From Acanthosoma haemorrhoidale (Eukaryota > Arthropoda > Insecta > Hemiptera > Acanthosomatidae), in the NCBI GenBank assembly GCA_930367205.1, contig OV884011.1, forward strand, positions 86,785,474 through 86,849,473: a stretch of 64,000 nt of DNA, written 5' to 3'. Position numbers and translations under genes: made by a program. Below, one piece after another: positions 24,215-36,659 of the stretch. Below the pieces are notes generated by a model that saw only the letters and a list, made by a program, of their open reading frames with translations, made no database searches and was not told the origin of the DNA. Each line of letters begins with the position of its first letter. The first letter of the stretch is position 1.

Positions 24215-26823
24215 TAGGTATTAATAAGGTATAAAAAGTTAGTAGGTATTAAGTACAGGATATATGAAAGCTGGACCTGCCAGAAAGACAGATTTGGGAG
24301 AGTCAAGATTTCAATAATTACGAAAATAAAGTTAGATTTCCTAAATTTAAAATTTATTCTCATTTATCATTAATTTGTTTATTGTGATAGTTGTACTGAT
24401 CTTTTTGGTACTGTTATTAACAGAATAAGACACTGTTATTAGTTTTGTTTAGTAAGTTTTATTGCTTAGCGTACCGATGGGCTAATACCAAAATTGGTGT
24501 AATTAAAGTTGAGACGCAAGCTGCTTTTTTTATTATTTTATTTTATATTGTATTATTTTGATGAAGATAAGTCCATATACTCGTAGTGGTCTTGATACAT
24601 TTTGTTTCTACAAATTATCTTTTATTTAGAATAAAATGAATGAAACATACATGAAAAAAGGAGACATACAGAAATTTAATTTGTATCAGCATTGTAGTTT
24701 TTTTTAACTAAAAGGTAGAAATAGTTAAATACATATTTTTAATTTAACCAGAGCGATAGAGTGCCTCGTCCATTTACTAGCTTTTTGTCGGACTCAACTC
24801 TGTGTGCAGAAAAAACAGCTGACAAAAAAGATCTTAGTGGTTTTGCCGAAAACCGTCAGCTGGCTCGGATGCTGTTGTTCATTCAGTGAGCGGGAATTTT
24901 TCTTATTATTTATAATAATAATTTAATTATTATGTTAATTATTATTAGCGTACCCCAAACATGCTATCTTCTCCTGACCAGTAAGTTATTCAGTGTTGGC
25001 CAAAGTCATGTTCTGCCAAAACGTTGTTATTAGTGAATATGGTGAAAAGAAATCTTGGGTGGATGGGGTAACGTCTTGGTCACGATACCCCCACCGCATT
25101 TTTTTTTTTTATGAGTAAACATCTTTTGCAACAAATTTCGGTAAAGAAAATATATTTCTTCAAAAATTTCGAATTTTACAATAAATAAAAGATAACAATT
25201 GTGAATAAGCAAAATTTGATTAGTTTCCTCAAAGATACTGTATCAATTTTGTATTAATCCATTATTATGTGCTTACACTGTATCCATCTAAGTTCGTAAT
25301 ATCGGTTTGGTACTCTAGAAAATGTTGCTATATCATGGCTGGAAGTGAATATGTGAATAAATGGAGTCCAAATACTTAGGCTAGCATCCCCTGGAAGATG
25401 GGGTTAACTTTCTTAGCTGTTCATTACACTTCTGTACCATCTGTTACAATGTTGTTTGGCACTCAACAATAATATTATAGTACTGTAAAATACCAGTCGT
25501 AGGTTGGTTTTAATAGAAATAATATTGTCGTCACCCCACAATTTATTGTTTTACAGCACAATCTAGAGTTAAGTTGGGCCATTCTCTGGTGCTTAGACAA
25601 CAGGGTGGTGAATTAACGCGATAATTTAGAGGAGACGCCTGAAAGCGATTGAATTGAGAATCCTATTAGGATCTAAATAATAATATAATTTTTAAGTTCA
25701 CTATATTTCAGTTTACTTTTTAGGAAAGAGCTTGTTGTAAAAAATTTAAGAAGAGCACAATTTAATTTCCGTTAATAAAGCAGGGTCATTTTTATACCGT
25801 AACGCCTGATGTATTCTGATAAATTGTTGAGTGAATTAAACCAACGAACCCTGAAGACTATATGCTGTGATTAAGACGTTATTTTGTTTATCAATTAGAA
25901 ATGTTTGAATCCTTAGCAAATGGAAAGTGGCTTGTATGATGTGTACTCTAATGTACACTAGATGTACGATACACATTCAAAACCAATCGTTATTTTTTTG
26001 TTTGTTTAAGGTAATATAATATAATCTGTGCCTGTATAGTATCTCGTGATTTCTAAATACGACGCAATGACTGAGGAGTAATAAACAAAATGCATAAAGA
26101 TCCTTTTTTTAGATTCGAATTTTTCAATAAATGTGTTACGTTATATACCTTTAAGTTATGTTACTTCGGATGTTATGAAACTTACTTGGTAATTTTTATG
26201 TAGTCCAAATGTGAAGTAAAATACGTGCAAGGTCTCGCTTTACCACCAAATACTTAAATTTCTTATTAACTCATCACTTTATGTATACATTTAAAAGCCG
26301 AGTTATACTGTCTTCGAGAATACTTCTTATTTATATTGAATATTATTTAATATACAATTTAGATGCGTTGTACAGTAGTGATAATAAACTATTCATTTCC
26401 TAAATATGCTTGTTGGTGGCAATTAATACAAACTACACTAAAGGGGATCTATGAAGTTGTTTCATCCAATGCTAATTTAAATGGTTTTGCACGGTTATGA
26501 AATCTTTTAGGAGCATTAGATTGTTTACATCACGCTTTGTGTCCCGGCATGCGTGCAGCAAATTCCTGTGTTTAGGGCACGGAACTTAAAACGAATGAGC
26601 ATTGTTTATTCATTTTGCTTCTAGTGCTGTATTTTCTACCTCTTATGATGATAGTTCGGATTTATATTCTATTGATAAATTATGTATGAATCTCGTGGTA
26701 CGTCACGTGTCTCTGGTCGGTAAGCTGTACTTTAAATCGAGTTGTCAATATTGGACCAAGTGTAAATGAATTGATGCATCTCCAATCCCAATTAATTTAG
26801 AATTATGAAAAATATCTATTGTC

Positions 26824-26912
26824 ATAAAATTACAATCTACCTTATTGGGCATTAACTAATTACAACCAATGTTCTCATTCATACATAATTTACAATTCTT
26901 CATTCACTCGCC
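26824..26912 (-). repeat. LINE 3' tail (copy C)
   Basis: Blocks AAAATTACAATCTACCTTAT, TTCTCATTCATAC and TTCTTCATTCACTCGC match the 3' tail of the 62-kb LINE. A short, truncated and diverged copy. Confidence 0.65.
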
Positions 26913-27009
26913 CCCATACGTATGGTGCTGCCTTACTCTAGCTGATGCCTACTTCATTCATGATACATGGGCGGGCAACTAATAAGAAAGAACTCTACCA
27001 CACATTATT

Positions 27010-27190
27010 TAAAAACTTTATTATATTATTTTTACAATATATCTTTTTGGGCAATTAGTAATTGTGATAAATGTTCTCATTCATATCATATTAAAATTTT
27101 TCATTCACTCGCTCATTAATACAGTATTTACAAACAGCCCAGTGACCTCCCAAATCCACATGGTTGTCACCTCCCTCACAATCCCAATAA
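27010..27190 (-). repeat. LINE 3' tail (copy D)
   Basis: Contains GGGCAATTAGTAATTG, TGTTCTCATTCATA, TTCATTCACTCGCTCATT and ACAGCCCAGTGACCTCCCAA, then ATCCACATGGTTGTCACCTC. These match the copy at 62.15-62.26 kb in the same orientation. It is somewhat longer than copy C and lies about 100 bp away, possibly a neighbouring independent insertion. Confidence 0.7.
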
Positions 27191-28299
27191 ATAATTCTAA
27201 AGATCTGGAATGTAAGAATGTCCTGTGTTCACAGTTATCAGTATCTGTTGGTGGTGTTTCTTTTTAAATAGTAAAAATGTCCGCGCGCTTCGATAGGTTT
27301 AAACGTTAAAGTGAGTTCCATCATCCTGTTTGTTCCTCAGTTGTCTATGATATCTCTCTTGTTCATAGCACTATTTCCTCACTTGTATTTCTGTTTTGTG
27401 AAGGAGTGCCAGGACATATACTATGTGTTCTCCTGGATCCTGTCCAATTAGTTATAAGCTTTAAGGTGTGTGTTTATATTTTTTATTTTATCTGGCCATT
27501 GTGAGAACCCTATTTTGATGTTGTTTCTCTAATTAACGATTTGAAAAATTCTATCGTATCTGTAAAACGTACTTATGTCTTAAAATATTACTTGGTATTA
27601 AAAGAAATAACTTTATTGTTATCAAATTGAATGTATCCATGTTCTGATTTTTTTTAGCTCTCAAATTTTTAAGATTATGGAAAAATAAAGGAATTTATTT
27701 GGGGCGAGTGGATCCTTTTACTAGGAGTACCTGTTTGAAGGTGGAGTGAGGGAATTAAGGAGTGTGGGAAGCTTCGGTAGAGGTGGAAAAGTTGCGGTGC
27801 AGTGGTGAGAGTCCACTGAAGGTTGAGCCTAGGCATGTAGTGCAAGCTCATTCAGTTGGATAGCAGTGATGGGTACCCGTCAGAGGCTTGTTGTTGGTTG
27901 GCCAAGGGCCGTAATGTCCACCAGATGTTTCTGTCCATCTGTCCAATTGATAATATCTAATTTAGCTTTTATTTAAATACAAAATAGTGTTATAATCGAG
28001 CCGGGAAGGTGTGACCCAGGCCCTTATTTGATTAAGTTTGTGGAACGATGTTTTGATGTAATATATATGCCTGTATCAGGCCTATCCTTGTATGAGCTAC
28101 AGTAAATGTAGAACTAAGAAGTGAAACGTGTAACTCGTTGTAAACTCAAACCAGATGTGTTGAACCTCTTGAACCTTCGAAAATTGGAAACTTCCCAATT
28201 TTAAAACACACGAATGAACCTTGTAGATGTTTAATGATGTTCATCTTATTATCGTTGAGACAATTTATCTGAGTTTGTTCACATTTTCCTTTTCTTTGG

Positions 28300-28665
28300 A
28301 TTTTGTTTTTACATTATGCTATAAACCCGTCAAATCACTTATTAGCCCTACCACCTTTCTCCCAATCCACTCCAAGGTTTTTAAGGCAGTTCTTATTGAA
28401 CGTCTTTTTGGAGGCACAAAACCTACTAGAATTTCAGAACTCCTGCATCGAGGGCTTTACACAATTTTGGAGAGCAAGCATTAATACACTGGCATTTATT
28501 GATGTTGCTTAAGTGTTTGAGTAGGTTTGCTTATGTTAGTTGCTTTTCAAACTGAAGCCCATTTTAGCCCAAACATACTTCTTCCCTCTGTTCATAACGG
28601 AAATTTGTTTGTCTATAGAAAATTTAAAGAATAAACGTCACAATTTGGCATACAATGCAGCCAGG
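28300..28665 (+). mobile_element. LINE reverse-transcriptase fragment
   Basis: The frame at 28300-28410 reads LPIHSKVFKAVLIERLF, the family form of the LINE RT stretch YRPISLLPxLSKxFEKxLxxRL. After a frame change, 28489-28545 reads AFIDVA, stop, VFE, stop, VCLC, then LLFKLKPIL, which corresponds to the RT catalytic-strand region AFLDVxKAFDxVWHxGLLFKL. The first catalytic Asp (DVA) is preserved but stops interrupt it. This is a dead non-LTR RT piece, Jockey-like by motif. No neighbouring domains were found. Confidence 0.6.
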
Positions 28666-29469
28666 TATTATAATAATGATGGTAATCTAAGGTAATACCT
28701 AAAATGTTGTAAACGTTTAATAATCGTCATTAATCAACTATTTAAGTGATTAGACTTTTAGAGTGATAATGGATGTTAACTATTTTATTGCTCGTTGCTT
28801 ATTGGTGGGAAAACTATAGCTAGCAGTACAATGGTAGAATGCAAGATACTGTATTATACTGGTCTATAAAATTTCTAATAATAATGTATTATATGTATTA
28901 CTTTAAAGCACTGATAAGAATCACACATTCCTAATGATAACTTTAAGGCGTCGAATTGGTACTATAGCCAATTATAATTTTTTTTTTTAAAGTATACAAA
29001 AGTAATTGATTATTGTTCGACATTCTAGGCAAATTGTAGAGTACAAATTTATCTATTTTTCAACGGTTTGTCAATTTTTTTTTTTTTATGTCAGTGAGTA
29101 ATTTTATAACGCGATTTGTCATCGTTTAAATGGAAAATTTGTTTACAAATTTCTAGTGGCAATACATTAGAAGTTTAAACTCATGGAAGAAAAGATTCAT
29201 TCACCGAAGCAACTACAACATTTTGGTAAATATACTTTTATTGTACTTTACATAAATGTCGTACATTTATGACTCTTACTGTCAGACATAAGAAGTTAAG
29301 AAGCTTGAAGACTGGTACATTCCAAAATGTTAATAGTTGATGTCAAAAGAAATAGTTGAAAATAACTTAGCGAATTCGGTTGAAAAGGCAAAAGACTCTG
29401 AACTTAATTCCCGAATACTATGGTGATCCGAAAACTTTAGTCTAGGATTCAAATCCACATAAAATCTTA

Positions 29470-30400
29470 AACCATTCACTACTTGTAATTACTATGACCA
29501 ATAAAAAAGTATGCGCGAAAACTTCAACTTATGATAAAATCCGCGCAACTTGATCGATTGGTTTTCTAAAGATAAAAAAATCAAGACAAACCCTATTGAA
29601 TTTATTTCACGTTTGACAAAAACGAGGTGTAGTCTATATGCTAGAACTTGTGGATGATGAAATAGTGGACAAAGATCAAGGAATGGCAAGATATGATGAA
29701 CAACTTTCTCATCATGCTGTACATTAGTTACACGATGAATTAACAGATTTTATGTATAAAACAAAATTTTAAACACTGGGGAATCTTGAGAGTATATCAA
29801 TCAACACATTGTCCAAAGATTGCCCGGAAATAAAAAAAGAAACCGACATAATTTCTCAAGAAATCCGAGTTATGAAGGGAAAAGATTTCATCCTAATTTT
29901 CAAAGATCAAATAAGATCACTTTTGGTATTATACTAAATAAACATAAGTACATCACTGAACAGTACGTTCAAAAATATCATGGTAAAAAGAGAATTATTG
30001 ATGATATCATTCATAACAAGACAAATAAAGAAAAAAAATTGAAAGAACTAACATGTTAAATGTGGTGTCTCGTCAAATGAAAAAGAGCAAATTTATTTAA
30101 AATCAACATCACACATCATAAATCGCATGCATAGAATACATATAATAATTATGTAAGAATACATAAAACGCATGTTAATAGGATTAAGCGTCCAAATAAA
30201 AAGAAGAAAAAACTGTTTTTTCAAATGATGATGGATAAGAAGCAAATATGGAAGTTGACGAGTAGAATGACAATTCTTCTCATTCTTCATAAAAAAGAGT
30301 TGAAAGTAACTGATGTAACGAATTAACCTGGAATTATACACTATGCTTTAAACAATGTTAACATTGTAAAAGATTATTATGAATCATTTTTATGACACAA
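29470..30400 (+). pseudogene. AT-rich coding-like DNA of unknown origin
   Basis: A single forward frame stays largely open in pieces through this AT-rich stretch, which is unusual for this base composition. The longest piece, 29820-30059 from a TTG, gives 79 residues rich in Lys, Asn and Ile (starts PGNKKRNRHNFSRNPSYEGK) with no recognised domain. In the same general frame a piece before it reads FSKDKKIKTNPIEFISRLTK. Stops separate the pieces. I cannot assign a family; an old insertion of foreign AT-rich DNA or chance are both possible. Confidence 0.2.
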
Positions 30401-30774
30401 GTTTATTTCAAAAAGAGCTATTAAACATTAAACAAAAATATCATAATCAAACATTATATTCTCTATTATAGACTTAACGATATCATGAGAATTTGAATCA
30501 TTCATACTAATTTAATTACTGATGTAATGAGAGACAAAGATCAAATGTAACATTAGGATGTAGATTTCCAGAGGTATTATGGACCAACAGTAAATTTTAT
30601 TGTACTATTCATTAAAAGACCATGCATGTGTTAGTAAAATTATCGCTACATGAAGGAATTATTATATCTATCCTATTCTTTTTTTTTTTGATAATACACC
30701 ATATAACTTTACTCTATTGTGTAATATATAATAAAGTGTATTAATGTATAAATGCTGCTAAAATTGATATACCT

Positions 30775-31026
30775 ATGCTTGAAATTCAACTTTTTATGAT
30801 AATTATAGTACTTATATGTACGTTATTTTTTTTTTCACTATTGCTGCAATTATTGTACTCTTATGCATTGTTTATTATTATAAATGTAAAACAAATGATA
30901 CGAATGTACCCCATTGTAACAAAAAATATAAATCCTACGATATCAGATCCTACACAGGATTTAAACCTTCCCCACAAAATATGCTCCATCCATGAGGAGT
31001 ATAGAAGCACACTCATTGCAGGATAA
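30775..31026 (+). CDS. Hypothetical small membrane protein ORF (doubtful)
   Basis: ATG-initiated 83-codon frame. Residues about 5-37 are strongly hydrophobic (IIIVLICTLFFFSLLLQLLY), enough for one transmembrane segment, followed by a polar tail of about 45 residues (KNINPTISDPTQDLNLPHK). Downstream, at about 31150-31185, is AATAAA followed by T- and A-runs, resembling an mRNA 3' end or a retrocopied tail. I do not recognise the protein. It follows the coding-like region at 29.5-30.4 kb and may share its origin. It could equally be a chance frame, since T-rich DNA gives hydrophobic translations. Confidence 0.2.
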   Translation: MLEIQLFMIIIVLICTLFFFSLLLQLLYSYALFIIINVKQMIRMYPIVTKNINPTISDPTQDLNLPHKICSIHEEYRSTLIAG

Positions 31027-31388
31027 AAAATATGATTTCACTTCCTTTTCCTTCCCCTATATATTGTACCCCCACCATGAACAAAAGCAATTATTCTTTC
31101 GGCAAATTCTTATGTAACGTAACACTGTTATTATGCTAATTTGTATATTGTATTTAAAATAAACTTTTTTTTCTTTTAAAAAAAAGTCCATCTTTGTCTC
31201 AGCTTATTTAATTGACAAAGTTGCTTTTCAAGCTGTCGGCCTAGCGAGTTACTCATCTCACAGACTCCCATGTAGGCCACATATGGTTTACAGCATTCGT
31301 CATCACAGGGTAATAACTCATCATTAGAAAACCTAGACCAGTTAGATCATCTAATAAAAGCAAATATTGGCCAATAACAATGAGAGTT

Positions 31389-31560
31389 ACAGGAACCAGC
31401 CACATATAATATTCGTGGCTGTACATTTGATAACTGGCCTTGCAGAACTCATATTCAGCAGTTGTTCTCTTTTTGCAAGAGCAATTTGTGGGACGTCATC
31501 TTCAACTTTATCCAAAAAACTACCAAATTTAGAGATAGTCTTAGTCTCAGCGTCGTAAAC
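31389..31560 (-). pseudogene. Short coding-like frame, unassigned
   Basis: Minus-strand open stretch of about 56 codons ending at a stop near 31389, containing FGSFLDKVEDDVPQIALAKR. The composition (acidic linker, then a basic/hydrophobic helix) recalls the C-terminal helices of MADF/BESS-type proteins often carried by transposons, but this resemblance is weak. No start codon; possibly an exon-sized fragment of a decayed element. Confidence 0.15.
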
Positions 31561-32220
31561 TTACATCTTAAATCCTCTTGTTTCTATAACCGCAGGACCT
31601 TCTATAAGCCTCATCTTGTGGATTTTTCTTTGTACACTCATACCACTCCTGTGTCAAAATTTGGTATACTATGTTCCGGAAACAGTATATGGACAGATTT
31701 TATTCTTTTGTGTGTTCACAATCATATCTCCGTATTTATTTTATAAGCCAAGCACGAGCTTGGGACTTTCCTTTTAAACTCGTTTAGAATTTCAGAATAC
31801 GTGAATTGGAACCGGTGTTCATTTTCTGCGACATAATTACAAACCTTAACCAATGGATAATAAATAAATATACACGTCTCTGGTCTACACAGGATTTATT
31901 TTATGACAATACGAGTGCAATCGAATCTGAAAAAATAAATATTAAATTAGCAAGCTGAATGGATTTCCTCCTATTCTAACACATTTATTTAGATCTCTAA
32001 CGAATTTAGAAAAACTCTTCACTTTATAAGCTTTTATTTCGTATTTATTCCGTTTAATTATAAAATACTTGAGAAAGATGGTATCAGTGCAAAAACAAAC
32101 TGAAGGGTTTGCAGCAGTTAAGGAGTGCTTCATTTTCGAGATCCATGTAGGCCAGTCAATCTCTGGGACCCTGGTTCGATGTATGGAGTTAGAAAACTGG
32201 ATAATAGTTTGATCTATTAA

Positions 32221-32856
32221 TTTGACGTCAAATTATAGTATCCTAAGTTTCTCCTTTTCCAAGTGGTAAGCCAAGGCAGAGATTGGGGGCTACTGAATTT
32301 TCGGACTTTTTTCAGTGTCTGGCCTACAGCTTTTAAACCGGAGCACCCCAGTGAGAACTTTATTCTATGATAACAAAAAAAGAAGAACACTAAATTATGT
32401 ATTAAATGAACACCTCAAAATTTGGATTAGATTTGCCGGACAGTCAAAATTTGCAGTCGAAAAACGATTGAGATCTCCAAATTTCCTTTAAAAATCCTAT
32501 ATTACATAGTAATTTTCAATCGATTTTAACTTGAAAACATTTATTCTAAATGAAAAAACGACAAGAACGCTTTCTGTAATAAGTACCACGTCGTCCACCT
32601 CCTTTTTCTTTCCTGGAGTGCATTGTTGTTCGGCTATGGTCATGCCTGACCGAAAATTATCTGACCTTCTTACTGTGAATAACCCATTTACCACGAAACG
32701 GTTGTATTCTTCAGCCGCCCGACGTTATAGCAGGTCAGCCATGTCTAGTAAGAACAACTGAAATAAATCCAGAAATTTCTTAGTTTCCATCCCCTCTCTG
32801 CCTTGGCTCACCACTTGGGAGGCGACAAACTTAAGATACTATTATTTGACGTCAAA
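32221..32856. mobile_element. 636-bp non-autonomous TIR element
   Basis: Terminal inverted repeats of about 65-70 bp. The left begins TTTGACGTCAAATTATAGTA at 32221; the right, read inward on the minus strand from 32856, begins TTTGACGTCAAATAATAGTA. Later shared blocks are CCAAGTGGTAAGCCAAGG (left) and CCAAGTGGTGAGCCAAGG (right). The outer 12 bases are themselves a palindrome containing the CRE core TGACGTCA. The interior has no recognisable transposase, only short frames. No clear target-site duplication at the inferred ends, so the superfamily is undetermined. Confidence 0.8.
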
Positions 32857-34069
32857 TGAACAGATTAATAACATTTTTAACTTTCTAACACCTACTTCAA
32901 ACTACTACGGTGGCCGAAAGCTAAGGATTTTGGGCAAATGTCACATGTTATGTTTTTGTTCCCCAAAATGAGAAAAACTGGAGCAGCGACAAACCCTTCA
33001 ATTGTGGATAGATAGACCAGAGAGAGTTGTATATTTATTTACATATTTTTCTAGTTTACTTAAAAAAAAATTTAACTCGTTTTTTTAACAGCGTGATTTT
33101 CTGTATAAATCGGTACTTCTTTGGTATCACTCGGAAAACCCTAAGCTTTCTATTTGCATGAGATGAATTATAATATCATTATATTAAGACGATATTATAT
33201 TTAAGCAATGGTGCTCAGTCATTGCACTGCTGACACACTAAATACCATTCTTATTTGAAATGGTGCACAAGCTGGGAGACTCCGTTGTCTGCGATGCCTC
33301 ATCTGGCGAGACGGTCCGGGATCGAAGGACCGCATTGCGCTTCCTCCAGGCCCTTCCCAGTTCTAGGCTTAATCAGCTCTCTCTCACCGAATGTTAATCA
33401 CATTCATATCTAGGCCAACTTCTCCTTCAAATCGTAACAATGCGCCTACTCGCATCCTGTTTTTCACCTACGATCTTATAATTTATTCGTAGTTTAAGTG
33501 TGGTGCAATCTGACTGGGCTCAGTTATTGCGTGCTCAAGGCGCTGGGTCAGTTTCAAAGTTGCTACCTCAGTCTGTGGCCAGTCTGCAATATATGACTTA
33601 CTGCTTGTCCATTCCTGGTAAAATGCCGTATTTCAGACGTAATACATTCTGTAGTCAAGATTCTATCCAATATGTTTTCTGGGATTGAGGATCAGGTAGC
33701 ATGTTTCCAATAACGCATGCATGTTTATGACTGCAAGTGTGGCAGAGAAATCCTCAATAGCTTATTATGTTTTAAAAATACTTTTTTGTGAGTTACAATT
33801 AAGTGAAGATTAAGTTAGTAGTACTGTAATATAGAGTGAATGATCAGATAACCTAAAGGAGTCTGGCGTATTACTTTCACTTTTCTGACTTAGTTTTCTC
33901 TCCGATTTTGCTGTTTAAAGCAAAGAAATTGTATTCGAAATTAAAGGAAACGCCAGGAAAGATAGGGTAACGCTTAGTTCTTTCTTGAATGTTAGTTACT
34001 TAAGAAATAGTCGACTTCTGTTATAGAATTGAGTAAACGTTTAAAATAAAAGATATGTCCTTAAATATA

Positions 34070-34400
34070 CACTGCCCCACAAAAAGAGTGGCGCACTTAA
34101 AAAAATTATTTTGGCTTCCCATTATGTTTTAATTAATATTAAACGTTTTCTGTGCTAAGGGGCTATAAATATTGAGGATAACCCAATACATCTTCCAAAA
34201 ATTTATTTTAAAACAAATTATACAGAAATTTATATTTTGACTTGATGGGTAACTGATCTCAAAAAAATGAGCAAAAGGTTTAATTTTAATTTAAAAATGG
34301 TTTTGACGGTTGAGCAAGTAGCCTGTTGATGTAGTGGAAGACGGTCGAAGATAAAGATAAACAGCATGTGCAGTGGGTTTATCTGAAACTATTGTTTGGA
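34070..34400 (+). mobile_element. Tc1-like transposon 5' remnant
   Basis: 34070-34100 reads ACACTGCCCCACAAAAAGAG then TGGCGCACTT, the layout of a Tc1-family inverted terminal repeat (CACTGNCNNACAAAA). About 290 bp inside, one frame near 34356-34402 reads TACAVGLSETIVWRL, the recognition helix of a helix-turn-helix as in Tc1/mariner transposase N termini (xAxxVGxSxxTVxR). Stops lie on both sides, and I found no matching right-end repeat. Interpreted as a truncated, dead copy. Confidence 0.5.
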
Positions 34401-35429
34401 GGTTAATTTTTAATTAATGTTAATTTTTTGAGAGGTGATTAGGTGAATTTGGTCATAGAAGCTGACTGGCTGGAAAGAAGAAACTGGCTTACTAGCATCT
34501 GGCTGAAGTTGGCTGAGTAATGTAATAATTAGTCGCAAAGTGTCGGAAAAAATTTAACCTCGACACCAGATTGCATTTGTTGTTAATTGGACGATTGGAG
34601 TCATTCTGCTATTTAATTGGACAGCTAACAGTGGACAGTCATGTACTATCTTCGCCTTGTCTCTCTCGGTCCACAGCTCTTCGCCATGACAGCCTCCCAA
34701 CACCTATCTTGTCTTGTTGATTCTTCTCGAGGGCCTGCAAACTCAGCTTGTCTTTCTCGTTCCTCAGAGTTTGTCCGAATTAGCAATATTTGTTTTTAGT
34801 CAGCGGTACTTCCATTAATGTTTCTCCCGTCATCCGCCTCAGTTCACCAATGGTTATCATTTCCCACCATCAGATGCCTATGATGCTTCCTTCTGATTTG
34901 CTTATAAAAACTTAGATCTTATCTAATATGCTTCTTGTACTCGACCATACCTCACATAATTAGAGCACAACAAATTTAACACGTTTGTCTGATAAAATAT
35001 TATCTTAGTCCGTAGATGGATTTGCATGGACCGGAAAATGTTTTTCAACTGAGCTGAGAGCTCATTTGCTTTATTTACTCTTGAGAGTAGACCCTTCTCC
35101 GTACCTCACTCCACTCTCTGAAATAACACCCCTGAAATAGATAAAACTTCAAACTCTCGGTTTTATTTGTGTAGCAGATGAGTCAGCATCCATATTCCCG
35201 TTGCCAATCATATGTTGCATAGCCTTTGTTACATTTTTAATCATACCCACTTACGCAACCTTCATTTTTATTCTCCACCATAGATCGATAGGATGTCTTT
35301 ACAGCCGCAGCAGCAGCGAACTTCAAGACTTGTGTAATTTCCTACTAAATCACTCTCTTTTTACTAGCCACCAAAAACATATAATAATTAAATCAAAATG
35401 TATGGGAAACAAATAAAAAACATACATAT

Positions 35430-35558
35430 CAAATATGGAGTCAGATAGTACAGTAGTAAGACCCGTCATTAAGCAATTGTCTAGGTCATAGCCTAATCAA
35501 CCCTCACTTCGTCACTAGGGCTAGGGTAACTAAGCACCCCCCTCGTGACGACCCGACA
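35430..35558 (-). repeat. LTR 5'-end fragment, same family as the solo LTR
   Basis: Read on the minus strand from 35558 it begins TGTCGGGTCGTCACGAGGGG and continues through ACCCTAGCCCT to TATCTGACTCCAT, matching the first roughly 75 bp of the solo LTR at 42365 with an extra segment inside. The remainder of the LTR is absent. Confidence 0.75.
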
Positions 35559-36089
35559 GATATGAAATAAGGAGAGATTAAGGTTGCTTGAGCGGGATTT
35601 ACACGGTGACATTTTTCTGTCGAGGTATTATCATCACAGTAGTATTATTATCAGAAGAAATCAACTAGGAGCATCTAAGGCTACATCAAAACCATATCAG
35701 TTTCGGTTTATATACCGCTTTCCTCCCCATCCCAAAGACTTCCTCATTTTTAATTTCTTTATTGGTTGAAGGTTCCTTGAAAACTTCGAATTTTTCGCCT
35801 CATTTTCTCCGCTGTACCAAGATTGAAGCGTTGAAGGAGGGATCTCTCTGCCGCTTCTCGTGGTTTTTGAACTCAGAATCGTATTTTCTCCATAAACAGT
35901 GAAACCTTTGATACACCTACAAAAATTCAATAATATTAAAAAGGTGGAACGAATCAATTTCCATTGCAAGTGAAGACATAATCAAAAAACAATATTCAGA
36001 GAGTATCGAAACAATCACCACCTCCCCTGAATAAAAACAATGTTTTCCCACGCGTAAAATGGGAGATAAGGCGCGACAGTTAACTGTCA

Positions 36090-36250
36090 AGATGTATACA
36101 TGTGACGGTTGCTTTCATGATAGCTATTACCGCGGCGGGAGTAAAATACTTTCGTGAACGGTAACTGTCATACAGTTTGCACGATGACAGATGCTGCGAC
36201 AGTTGCTACCCGCCGCGGTAGTGACAGTGAACTGTCATCATGTAAACCGG
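36090..36250. repeat. Small MITE-like element with ACTGTCA palindromes
   Basis: A GC-rich island in AT-rich DNA. ATTACCGCGGCGGG near 36126-36140 is inverted as CCCGCCGCGGTAGT near 36209-36222. TATACATGTGACGGTT near 36094 is inverted as GAACTGTCATCATGTAAACC near 36228. The palindromic core GACAGTNAACTGTC appears just outside the left end (GACAGTTAACTGTCA near 36076) and in the right end (GACAGTGAACTGTCA near 36224), with partial copies between. Arms of about 45 bp, spacer of about 70 bp. Confidence 0.6.
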
Positions 36251-36659
36251 CTTTAAAAGAAGTGCTTCAGTTAAAGCTCTGTAAGTTAGAAGTGAGGACT
36301 GATAGATTAACTCCCCTCCTCCCACCATGATAAAACACATAAAGGTATTCAACCATAATAGTGATAATTAGCTATACCGTTAGTGAGTAATTAGCATACA
36401 CAAAATTTGAATATATCATACATTAAAAACAAATTTGTAGCTCAAAATGGAATTTGAAAATTTATTTATTGTTGTTAGATGAAATCTTTAAAGTAAGAAT
36501 CTATCTTTTGTTTATAAACACTTAAACAGTGGCTATTTAATTAATCTGTAAGACATTTCTCTTTCATTTTCATACTATATCTTTTAGTTCATAGTGTTTG
36601 TGTAATTTTTTACTATCAATGGAATCTGAGCAATTACAAGTTATATTCTTATTTAAATT

